From contig NZ_BMJI01000011.1 of assembly GCF_014643255.1 (NCBI RefSeq), forward strand, positions 1 through 64,000: 64,000 nucleotides of DNA, written 5' to 3'. The position numbers and the translations under genes are program-made. Within the stretch, counting starts at the first letter, position 1. Each line of letters opens with the position of its first letter. A model generated the notes under the pieces. The model made no database searches and was not told the origin of the DNA. It saw only the letters and a program-made list of their open reading frames with translations. Source of the DNA: Tersicoccus solisilvae (GTDB taxonomy: Bacteria; Actinomycetota; Actinomycetes; Actinomycetales; Micrococcaceae). Positions 15,223-22,952 of the stretch are shown piece by piece.

Positions 15223-16034
15223 GAGCCGACCCCCTGCGCCGGGGCGCCCAGCGGCGCGAGGACGACCTCGTCCACGTAGCCGCGGAGCAGGTCGACGGCG
15301 GACGGGCTCATCGCCTCGTCCGTGATCAGGGTCTGGATCTCCTCGAGGCCGGCGATCCGGCTCAGCCCGGAGAGCCCGAACTTCGTGTGGTCCGCGAGCA
15401 CGCACAGCCGGGACGCGGACTCGAGCATCTGCTGGTTGGTCTGGGCCTCGAGGAGGTTCGGGGTGGTGATACCGCGCTCCAGGGACACGCCGTGCACCCC
15501 CATGAAGCAGACGTCGACGTTGAGCGTGCGCAGCGCCTGCACCGCGAGCGGCCCCACGAGGGCGTCGGACGGGGTTCGCACCCCACCGGTGGCGATGACG
15601 ACCGGCCCGCGCTGACCGGCGGTCGTCGCCTCCGAGCTCCACAGCACCTCCGCGACGCGGGGAGAGTTGGTGACGACGGTCAGGTCGGGGATCGGGGCGA
15701 GCACCTGGGCGAGGGCGTACGTCGTGGTGCCCGAGTTCAGGGCGATCGCCATCCCGGGTTCGATCAGGCCGACGGCGGCCGCCGCGATCGCGGCCTTCTC
15801 GGCCGCCTCGCGGGCTCCCTTCGCGGCGAAACCGGGTTCCTCGGAGGTGGGGGAGGTGCGCAGGGTCGCGCCGCCGTGCACCTTGATCAGCAGGCCGCGC
15901 CGGGCCAGGGAGTCCAGGTCGCGGCGGACCGTCATGTCGGACACCTCGAAGGCGTGCACGAGATCGGTCACGCGGACGACGCCCTCGGCCTGCAACCGAT
16001 CGACGATCGCCTGCTGGCGCTGGGCTGCGAGCAC
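15219..16034 (-). CDS. DeoR family regulator of the galactoside locus
   Basis: 271 residues from GTG 16034, chosen because AGGAGG precedes it and the product then starts directly with the helix-turn-helix; a longer frame to 16184 is less likely. The N terminus (RQQAIVDRL, VTDLVHAFEVSDMTVRRDLD) is the DeoR helix-turn-helix. The C-terminal DeoRC sugar-phosphate sensor contains LNSGTTTYALAQVL, VTNSPRVAEVL, ATGGVRTPSDALVGPLA and LADHTKFG. It heads the galT-galK operon and faces the ABC/lacZ operon. Repression of both, relieved by a galactose phosphate, is inferred. Confidence 0.92.
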   Translation of the reverse strand: MLAAQRQQAIVDRLQAEGVVRVTDLVHAFEVSDMTVRRDLDSLARRGLLIKVHGGATLRTSPTSEEPGFAAKGAREAAEKAAIAAAAVGLIEPGMAIALNSGTTTYALAQVLAPIPDLTVVTNSPRVAEVLWSSEATTAGQRGPVVIATGGVRTPSDALVGPLAVQALRTLNVDVCFMGVHGVSLERGITTPNLLEAQTNQQMLESASRLCVLADHTKFGLSGLSRIAGLEEIQTLITDEAMSPSAVDLLRGYVDEVVLAPLGAPAQGVGS

Positions 16035-16150
16035 GGTGCCTCCTTCGTGATCGGACGGGACGTCGGCGTGCGGGCGACGGTCGTGAGGACGGGGACGGCC
16101 GGCCCGATGCCACGGCACTGAGAGCCAGCGTGCCCCGTCGCCGGCACGGA

Positions 16151-16301
16151 TGTCAACAATTTCCAACATCACCTCCGTTCGCACCCCGAGAATCCGTCAG
16201 TCGCCTGATCATCCGAGCGTCTTGAGCCTCACGATGGGGGATCGTTGACAGTCGCTGTGATGTCTGGCACATTCATCCCAACGTCGAAACATGGTGGTTT
16301 C
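16151..16301. promoter_or_regulatory. divergent promoter and operator region of the gal/lac locus
   Basis: The 367-bp gap 16035-16401 holds facing signals. Rightward: TTGACA at 16245-16250, 17 bp, then CACATT at 16268-16273, followed by the inverted repeat GAAAC (16286-16290), 6 nt, GTTTC (16297-16301). Leftward: TTGACA read on the minus strand at 16156-16151, with CACGCT 18 bp further. TGTTGGAAATTGT (minus, near 16168-16156) and TGTTGGATTGTG (plus, 16302-16313) are related elements beside each promoter. They are good candidates for DeoR-regulator operators. Confidence 0.6.
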
Positions 16302-16401
16302 TGTTGGATTGTGCACTCGGACGTCCGGGCACGGTCGCGGGGCCACCGGCCGGCGGCCCGCCGTCGCCGTTCCGTTCACCGCCAATCCCCGAGGAGTCGT
16401 C

Positions 16402-17778
16402 ATGGGAATCTTCGATCGGCCCGCCTCCGCGCGGCCCCTGTCGCCGTCGCCGTCGGCGGTGAACCCGCTCGCGCGGGTCGACCTGTCCCGCCGGTCCATG
16501 CTCGGCGGAGCCCTCGGGCTCTCGGCACTCGGTCTGCTCACCGCGTGCGGCGGATCGTCCACCACCGCGCCGGCCACCACGTCGGGCGCGGCCACCGGCA
16601 CCGTCACCTTCGGCTCGAACCAGTCCGACGCCGTGCCCAAGGCCGCCTACCAGAAGGTCGTCGACGCCTTCACGAAGGCCCACGACGGGCTGAGCGTGAA
16701 GGTCAACACCGTCGACCACAACACTTTCCAGGAATCGATCAACAGCTACCTGCAGGGCGACCCGGACGACGTCTTCACGTGGTTCTCCGGCTTCCGGATG
16801 AAGTTCTTCGCCGACCAGGGCCTGGCCGCGGACATCTCGAGCGTGTGGGACTCCATCGGCGGCTCCTTCGCCGACTCCTTCAAGCAGGCCGCCACCGCGA
16901 CCGACGGCAAGCAGTACTTCGTGCCGTTCACCTACTACCCGTGGGCGGTCTTCTACCGGAAGTCGGTGTTCGAGTCGAAGGGCTACCAGGTCCCCACCAC
17001 CCTGACCGAGTACGTCGACCTGGCCAAGGGCATGACGAGCGACGGCCTGACGCCCATCGGCTTCGCCGACAAGGACGGCTGGCCGGCCATGGGCACGTTC
17101 GACATCCTCAACATGCGCCTGAACGGGTACCAGTTCCACGTCGACCTGATGGGCGGCAAGGAGTCCTGGGACCAGGACCGCGTCAAGGAGGTCTTCAACA
17201 CCTGGGCCACCCTGCTGCCGTACCACCAGTCCGGCTCGCTGGGCCGCACCTGGCAGGAGGCCGCCCAGGGACTGCAGCAGAAGAAGACCGGCACCTACCT
17301 GCTGGGCCTGTTCGTCGCCCAGCAGTTCCAGACGCCCGGCTCCTCGTCCTCGGACCTGGACGACCTGGACTTCTTCACGTTCCCGAAGATCAACGACGAG
17401 AACGGCACCGACTCGATCGACGCCCCGATCGACGGCTTCATGATGTCCTCGAAGGCCAAGAACGCGAACGGTGCCCTCGAGTTCCTCAAGTACCTGGGCA
17501 CGAAGGACGCGGAGAAGGCCAACGTCGAGACCGACAAGTCGATCGTCGGCGCGGCGAAGGACTTCGACACCTCCGGGTACACCGCCCTGCAGAAGAAGGC
17601 CGTCGAGGTGGTCTCCTCGGCCAAGAACATCGCGCAGTTCATGGACCGCGACACCCGGCCCGACTTCGCGTCGACCGTGATGATCCCCTCGATCCAGAAG
17701 TTCATCCAGAACCCCAAGGACATCAACCCGCTGGTGAGCAGCATCGAGGAGCAGAAGAAGGCCATCTTCGCCGGATGA
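16402..17778 (+). CDS. sugar ABC transporter substrate-binding lipoprotein
   Basis: 458 residues from ATG 16402, preceded by GAGGAG; a longer frame to 16291 is less likely. The N terminus has SRRSMLGGALGLSALG and lipobox LTAC, which suggests twin-arginine export and lipid anchoring. The mature protein is a family 1 solute-binding protein with TVTFGSNQSDA, INSYLQGDPDDVFTWFSG and YYPWAVFYRKSVFE. It lies first in a six-gene operon whose later genes hydrolyse galactosides, so lactose, melibiose or another alpha/beta-galactoside is the likely cargo. Confidence 0.92.
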   Translation: MGIFDRPASARPLSPSPSAVNPLARVDLSRRSMLGGALGLSALGLLTACGGSSTTAPATTSGAATGTVTFGSNQSDAVPKAAYQKVVDAFTKAHDGLSVKVNTVDHNTFQESINSYLQGDPDDVFTWFSGFRMKFFADQGLAADISSVWDSIGGSFADSFKQAATATDGKQYFVPFTYYPWAVFYRKSVFESKGYQVPTTLTEYVDLAKGMTSDGLTPIGFADKDGWPAMGTFDILNMRLNGYQFHVDLMGGKESWDQDRVKEVFNTWATLLPYHQSGSLGRTWQEAAQGLQQKKTGTYLLGLFVAQQFQTPGSSSSDLDDLDFFTFPKINDENGTDSIDAPIDGFMMSSKAKNANGALEFLKYLGTKDAEKANVETDKSIVGAAKDFDTSGYTALQKKAVEVVSSAKNIAQFMDRDTRPDFASTVMIPSIQKFIQNPKDINPLVSSIEEQKKAIFAG

Positions 17779-17794
17779 GCAGGAAGGCAGCATC

Positions 17795-18745
17795 ATGAGC
17801 TCCACCGTCAGCTCACCGGGACGCACCCGGCCCGGCCGCGGCGCCGGTCGTGCGCCGGCCGCCCGCCCGGTCCGGAAGGTCCGCCGCCTCACGGTGGTCG
17901 ACCGGGTCGTGCTCGCCGTCATGGCCGGCGTCCCGGCCCTGCTGGTCGCGGCCCTGATCTGGGGACCGTCCATCGCCTCGATCGTGCTCTCGTTCACGAC
18001 CTGGAACGGCGTCACGCCGCCCCGGTTCATCGGCACCCGCAACTACGAGCAGATCACCACCATCTACCCGCCGTTCTGGCCGGCGGTGAGCCACAACGTG
18101 ATCTGGCTGTTGTTCCTGCTGCTGATCGCCACGCCGCTCGGCCTGCTGCTCGCCGTCATGCTCGACAAGCAGATCCGGTTCACTCGCGTCTACCAGAGCG
18201 TGTTCTACCTGCCCGTCGTGCTCTCCCTCGCCCTCGTCGGGTTCATCTGGCAGCTCATCTACTCCCAGGACCAGGGACTGATCAACCAGCTGACCGGCGC
18301 CGACGTCAACTGGCTCGGTGACAGTTCCATCAATCTGCCCGCCGTGCTGGTGGCCGCCGGCTGGCGGCACGTCGGCTACATCATGGTGCTGTACCTGGCC
18401 GGGTTGAAGGGTGTGGACACCGAGATGAAGGAGGCCGCCGCCCTCGACGGCGCGACCGAGACCCAGACGTTCTTCCGGGTCGTGTTCCCGACGCTCAAAC
18501 CGATCAACATCGTCGTCCTCGTCGTGACCGTGATCGAGGGGCTGCGCGCCTTCGACATCGTCTACATCGTCAACAAGGGCACCAACGGGCTCGAGCTGCT
18601 CTCCGTGCTGATCACCAACAACATCCTCGGCGAGGCCAGCCGGATCGGCTTCGGTTCCGCGCTCGCGGTGATCCTGCTCGTCATCTCGCTGGCGTTCATC
18701 GTCACGTACCTGTACCAGAACTTCCGGAAGGAGGACGCCCGATGA
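17795..18745 (+). CDS. sugar ABC transporter permease (MalF/UgpA type)
   Basis: 316 residues with six predicted membrane segments after a basic N terminus (about 37 residues). The permease EAA loop is EAAALDGATETQTFFRVVFPTLKP-like, split as EAAALDGA and VVFPTLKP, where the ATPase would dock. It starts 16 bp after the binding protein and its stop overlaps the next permease by ATGA. It forms a heterodimer with the next permease in family models. No ATP-binding subunit lies in this operon, so a shared MsmK-like ATPase encoded elsewhere is inferred. Confidence 0.94.
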   Translation: MSSTVSSPGRTRPGRGAGRAPAARPVRKVRRLTVVDRVVLAVMAGVPALLVAALIWGPSIASIVLSFTTWNGVTPPRFIGTRNYEQITTIYPPFWPAVSHNVIWLLFLLLIATPLGLLLAVMLDKQIRFTRVYQSVFYLPVVLSLALVGFIWQLIYSQDQGLINQLTGADVNWLGDSSINLPAVLVAAGWRHVGYIMVLYLAGLKGVDTEMKEAAALDGATETQTFFRVVFPTLKPINIVVLVVTVIEGLRAFDIVYIVNKGTNGLELLSVLITNNILGEASRIGFGSALAVILLVISLAFIVTYLYQNFRKEDAR

Positions 18746-19647
18746 GCACGGCCACGGCCACGCCGAACAGCCGGCGTCCCGCACGGGACGAGACCCCCCA
18801 TCCCGCCGGGGCGGAACACCGCAAGCCGTTGCGGCCCGCCCGCGTCGTCCTGCACGTCTTCCTCATCGTCTGCGCGGTGCTGTGGCTGATCCCGCTGCTG
18901 TGGGCGCTGTACACGTCGCTGCGTCCCTATGCCGAGACCGCGACGAAGGGCTACGTGTCGCTGCCCTCGACGCTGACGCTGCAGAACTACATCACGGCGT
19001 GGAACCAGGGCCAGATGCCGCGGTTCTTCCTCAACTCCCTGCTCATCGCCGTGCCCGCGGTGATCATCGTGCTGCTGCTCGCCTCCGCCGCCGCCTTCGT
19101 GCTCTCCCGCTTCAGCTTCGCCCTCAACATCGGGCTGCTGATGTTCTTCACCGCGGCCAATCTGCTGCCGCAGCAGGTCATCATCACCCCGCTGTACCGG
19201 CTGTTCCTCAACCTCGGGATCTACAACACGCAGTTCGGCATCGTGCTGATCAACGTGGCGTTCCAGATGGGCTTCTGCGTGTTCGTGCTGTCCAACTTCA
19301 TGCGGGCCCTGCCGCACGAGCTGACGGAGGCGGCCCTCGTGGACGGGGCGAGCGTGTGGCGCCAGTACACGAGCGTCATCCTGCCGCTGACCCGGCCCGC
19401 GCTCGCGGCCCTGGCCACCCTCGAGTTCGCGTGGATCTACAACGACTTCTTCTGGGCCCTCGTGCTGCTGCGCGACGGCTCCCTGATGCCGGTGACGACG
19501 GCGCTGAACAACCTCAAGGGCAACTTCTTCACCGACAACAACCTCATCGCCGCCGGGGCCATCCTCGTGGCCCTGCCGACCGTGCTGATCTACGTGCTGC
19601 TGCAGAAGCACTTCGTCTCGGGGCTCACGCTCGGAGCCAACAAGTGA
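18742..19647 (+). CDS. sugar ABC transporter permease (MalG/UgpE type)
   Basis: 301 residues, six membrane segments, ATGA overlap with the preceding permease. Family features: the N-terminal VLWLIPLLWALYTSLRP, then FFLNSLLIAVPAVIIVLLLASAAAFVLSRF, the EAA loop (EAALVDGAS and ILPLTRP) and a C terminus ending FVSGLTLGANK, as in MalG-like proteins. It completes the membrane part of the galactoside importer. Its stop overlaps the beta-galactosidase GTG by 4 bp. Confidence 0.94.
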   Translation: MSTATATPNSRRPARDETPHPAGAEHRKPLRPARVVLHVFLIVCAVLWLIPLLWALYTSLRPYAETATKGYVSLPSTLTLQNYITAWNQGQMPRFFLNSLLIAVPAVIIVLLLASAAAFVLSRFSFALNIGLLMFFTAANLLPQQVIITPLYRLFLNLGIYNTQFGIVLINVAFQMGFCVFVLSNFMRALPHELTEAALVDGASVWRQYTSVILPLTRPALAALATLEFAWIYNDFFWALVLLRDGSLMPVTTALNNLKGNFFTDNNLIAAGAILVALPTVLIYVLLQKHFVSGLTLGANK

Positions 19648-22600
19648 GGCCCGACGTGCTGCCCGCCGGCTGGGAGGACCTCGTCGCGCCGGGGGCGGGG
19701 GCGCTGCCGCCGGCGGCCGCGGTCGAGACCACCGCGCCGAGCGTCTCCCTCGACGGGGACTGGCAGTTCCGCTGGACCGCCCGCCGCACGGACGCGCCGG
19801 CCATGCCCGGCGAGCACGCCGAGCCCGGCCACGCCTACGCCGACCGCGTCACCGTACCGGGGCACTGGGTCCTGCAGGGCGGGCAGCCGGCCGGCCGCGG
19901 CCCGTGGGGTTCGCCCTGGTACACCAACGTGAACTACCCGTTCCCGGTGGACCCGCCGTTCGTGCCCGACGACAGCGCCGTCGGCGACCACCGCGTCGAG
20001 TTCACCCTGCCCGGGCCCGACGACGCCGATCACCCGCTGCACGGCTGGCAGGAGGCCCGCGCCCTGCTGGCCCGGTTCGACGGGGTCGACGGCGCCGACG
20101 CGGTGTGGGTCAACGGCACCCCGGTCGGGTGGGCCACCGGCAGCCGCCTGGTGCACGAGTTCGACGTCGCCCCCCACGCCCACCCCGGCGTCAACGTCCT
20201 GCAGGTCCGGGTGCACCGGTTCAGCGCCGCCAGCTACCTGGAGGACCAGGACCAGTGGTGGCTGCCCGGCATCTTCCGCCCGGTCACCCTGCGGCTGCGC
20301 CCGCGGGCCGGCATCGACGACGTCGACCTGGCCCCGGACCTCGACCCGGGGACCGGCGCCGGCATCCTCGACGTCACCGTCACCGCCCCGGCCGACGCCT
20401 TCCCGGCGCGGCTGCACGTGCCCGAGCTCGGCGTCGACGTCACGCTCGGCGCGCACCGGCAGCGGATCGAGGTCGGCCCGGTTCAGGCGTGGTCCGACGA
20501 CGCGCCGCGCCGGTACACCGTGCACGTCGAGGCGCCGGGGGAGACGGTGACGCTGCGCACCGGGTTCCGGCGGATCGAGATCCGCGACGCGGTGCTGCTG
20601 GCCAACGGCCGCCCGGTGCGGCTGCGCGGCGTCAACCGGCACGAGTTCCACCCGCGCACCGGCCGGGCCGTCACCGAGGAGTTCACCCGTGCCGAGCTGA
20701 TCCGCATGAAGCGGCACAACATCAACGCGATCCGCACCAGCCACTACCCGCCCGCGCACCACCTGCTCGAGCTGGCCGACGAACTCGGGCTGTGGGTGAT
20801 CGACGAGTGCGACCTGGAGACGCACGGCTTCGTGCACCAGCAGTGGCGGCGCAACCCGAGCGACGACCCCGCGTGGCGGGACGCCTACCTGGACCGGATC
20901 GCCCGGACCTGGGAACGGGACAAGAACCATCCGTGCCTGGTGATGGTGTCCCTGGGCAACGAGTCCGGCACGGGCGCCAACCTCGCCGCGATGAGCGCGT
21001 GGCTGAAGGGGCGCGGCTGCCCGCTGCCGGTGCACTACGAGGGGGACCGCGAGAGCCGCTACACCGACGTGTACTCGCGGATGTACCCGACGTACCGGGA
21101 GTGCGAGCACGTCCTCGCCGGAGAGCTGGTCCCCAGCGTGCCCGACGACGGGCAGGAACGGCTCGCCACCCGCCCCTTCGTGCTGTGCGAGTACGGGCAC
21201 GCCATGGGCAACGGCCCCGGCGGCCTCGCCCGGTATGAGCAGCTGATCGACCGGTATCCGCGGTTCGCCGGCGGCTTCGTCTGGGAGTGGAAGGACCACG
21301 GCATCGCGACCGCCACCGTCGACGGCACCCCGTACTGGGCGCACGGCGGGGACTTCGGCGAGCCCGTCCACGACGGCACGTTCGTGCTCGACGGGGTGTG
21401 CTTCCCCGACGGCACGCCGAGCCCGGCGCTGCTGGACCTGCGGTCCACCTTCGCCCCGGTGCGGATCACGGTCGGCGACGACGGCCGGGTCACCGTCCGC
21501 AACCGCAACACCGGCGTGGACACGGGGTACCTGCGCTTCACGTGGCGGCTCGAGGTCGACGGCGTCGCCATCGCCGCGGGGGACCTGCCCCTGGCCGCCG
21601 TGGCGGCCGGGGACACCGGCATCGCCGCCGTCCCCGATCTCGGTGTTCCGGGCCTCGGCGACGACGGCGCCGGCGATCCCGGCGACCACCGGCCGGGCGA
21701 CGTCGCCCCCGGCCGGACCTCCGCGGCGGCCGGCACGGGCGCCCCGGTCGCCGTGCACCCGGAGAGCTGGCTGGTCGTCACCGCCGCGCTCGCGGCGGAT
21801 GCCGCCTGGGCCCCGGCGGGTCACGTGGTCGCCGTCGGTCAGGGCCGGCTGGCGGGCCCGCCGCCGGGACCCGCCCCCGTGGCGGCCGTGGCGGCCACGG
21901 GTGGAGCGGACGCGCCGGACCCCGGTGGCGACACCGACCCGGGCCCCCGCGGCACCGTGCGCCGGATCGGGATCGCGGGCTTCTCCGCCGGCGGCGAGCT
22001 GCTCTCCCTCGGGAACCTGCCCGTCCTCGGTGTCGGCCTGGCGTTGGACCGGGCACCCACCGACAACGACCGCGGCACCATCGAACCGACGCGGGACACC
22101 CGCCGCTCCGACCGCCCCGGCTTCGACTGGGACGCCGACGCCGGCACGGACCGGGTCCCGGTCGCCGCGGCGACCCCGTGGGCCGAGCACCGGCTCGGGG
22201 ACTGGCAGCGCCGCACCGTCGCCGTGCACGGGGTGGCGACCGCCGCTCCGGACGCCGCGCTGACCCGCGTCGAACGGTGGGGAGAGCCGGCCGGCGACGC
22301 GGCCGCCCGCGTGACGACGACGTGGCGCCCGACCCCGGGCGGGGTGTCCCTGACCGTCACCATCACACCCGAGGGGTCCGCCGTGGAGCGCCCGCTGCCG
22401 GTCGCCCGCGAGGGCATCGTGGTGACGCTGCCCGCCGGTCCGGCCGCTGTCATCGATACCGCCGTCATCGACACCGCTGTCATCGATACCGTCCAGTGGT
22501 TCGGTCCCGGCCCGCAGGAGACCTACGCGGACACCGCGATCGGCGCCCGCGTCGGCCGCCACCGCCTCCCGCTGGACGAGTTCATCACGAGCTATCCGTC

Positions 22601-22952
22601 CCCGCAGGAGAACGGCAACCGCCGCGGCGTGCGGTGGCTCCAGCTGCTCTCGGATGCCGGAGCGGACGCCGACGACCGGGCACCGGTGCTGACCGTGCGC
22701 GTGCTCGCGGCGGACTCCGTCGACGGCTGGCTGAACGTCAACGTCCAGCGGCACACGCCGGCGCAGCTCGCGGCGGCCGACCACCCGCACGAGCTGCCCC
22801 CGTCCGACGTGCTGCACCTGCACCTCGACGTCGCCCAGCACGGCATCGGCAGCCGCTCCTGCGGGGTCGACGTCGAACCCGAGCACCGGGTGACCCTGCA
22901 CGAGGCGACGTTCACCGTCGAGTTCCTCACCCCGTCCGGGGGGACCGCATGA
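19644..22952 (+). CDS. lacZ: GH2 beta-galactosidase (LacZ type)
   Basis: 1102 residues from GTG 19644, about 80 longer than E. coli LacZ. It hydrolyses lactose and other beta-galactosides, probably inside the cell since no signal peptide is seen. Family order: sugar-binding jelly roll, immunoglobulin-like domain, catalytic barrel with acid/base E440 (LGNESG), nucleophile E516 (CEYGHAMGNG) and IRTSHYPP, then the C-terminal beta-galactosidase small-chain region. A low-complexity Gly/Asp/Pro insert (about 650-700) and three tandem AVIDT units (935-949) explain part of the extra length. ATGA coupling to the next gene. Confidence 0.94.
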   Translation: MRPDVLPAGWEDLVAPGAGALPPAAAVETTAPSVSLDGDWQFRWTARRTDAPAMPGEHAEPGHAYADRVTVPGHWVLQGGQPAGRGPWGSPWYTNVNYPFPVDPPFVPDDSAVGDHRVEFTLPGPDDADHPLHGWQEARALLARFDGVDGADAVWVNGTPVGWATGSRLVHEFDVAPHAHPGVNVLQVRVHRFSAASYLEDQDQWWLPGIFRPVTLRLRPRAGIDDVDLAPDLDPGTGAGILDVTVTAPADAFPARLHVPELGVDVTLGAHRQRIEVGPVQAWSDDAPRRYTVHVEAPGETVTLRTGFRRIEIRDAVLLANGRPVRLRGVNRHEFHPRTGRAVTEEFTRAELIRMKRHNINAIRTSHYPPAHHLLELADELGLWVIDECDLETHGFVHQQWRRNPSDDPAWRDAYLDRIARTWERDKNHPCLVMVSLGNESGTGANLAAMSAWLKGRGCPLPVHYEGDRESRYTDVYSRMYPTYRECEHVLAGELVPSVPDDGQERLATRPFVLCEYGHAMGNGPGGLARYEQLIDRYPRFAGGFVWEWKDHGIATATVDGTPYWAHGGDFGEPVHDGTFVLDGVCFPDGTPSPALLDLRSTFAPVRITVGDDGRVTVRNRNTGVDTGYLRFTWRLEVDGVAIAAGDLPLAAVAAGDTGIAAVPDLGVPGLGDDGAGDPGDHRPGDVAPGRTSAAAGTGAPVAVHPESWLVVTAALAADAAWAPAGHVVAVGQGRLAGPPPGPAPVAAVAATGGADAPDPGGDTDPGPRGTVRRIGIAGFSAGGELLSLGNLPVLGVGLALDRAPTDNDRGTIEPTRDTRRSDRPGFDWDADAGTDRVPVAAATPWAEHRLGDWQRRTVAVHGVATAAPDAALTRVERWGEPAGDAAARVTTTWRPTPGGVSLTVTITPEGSAVERPLPVAREGIVVTLPAGPAAVIDTAVIDTAVIDTVQWFGPGPQETYADTAIGARVGRHRLPLDEFITSYPSPQENGNRRGVRWLQLLSDAGADADDRAPVLTVRVLAADSVDGWLNVNVQRHTPAQLAAADHPHELPPSDVLHLHLDVAQHGIGSRSCGVDVEPEHRVTLHEATFTVEFLTPSGGTA
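22446..22490 (+). repeat. three 15-bp tandem repeats within lacZ
   Basis: Three near-identical 15-bp units (consensus GCTGTCATCGATACC) encode AVIDT three times at residues 935-949, in the C-terminal small-chain domain. The differences are synonymous C/T changes. It looks like recent slippage duplication in a loop. Confidence 0.85.

Noticed and set aside
15219-16184. Longer 321-aa form of the DeoR regulator
   Set aside because: The extra 50 residues are unlike the family, and AGGAGG before GTG 16034 supports the shorter form.
19590-22901. Very long antisense open frame opposite lacZ
   Set aside because: High GC suppresses stops on the opposite strand; the sense strand has full GH2 motifs and the antisense product looks like low-complexity Arg/Gly/Val text.
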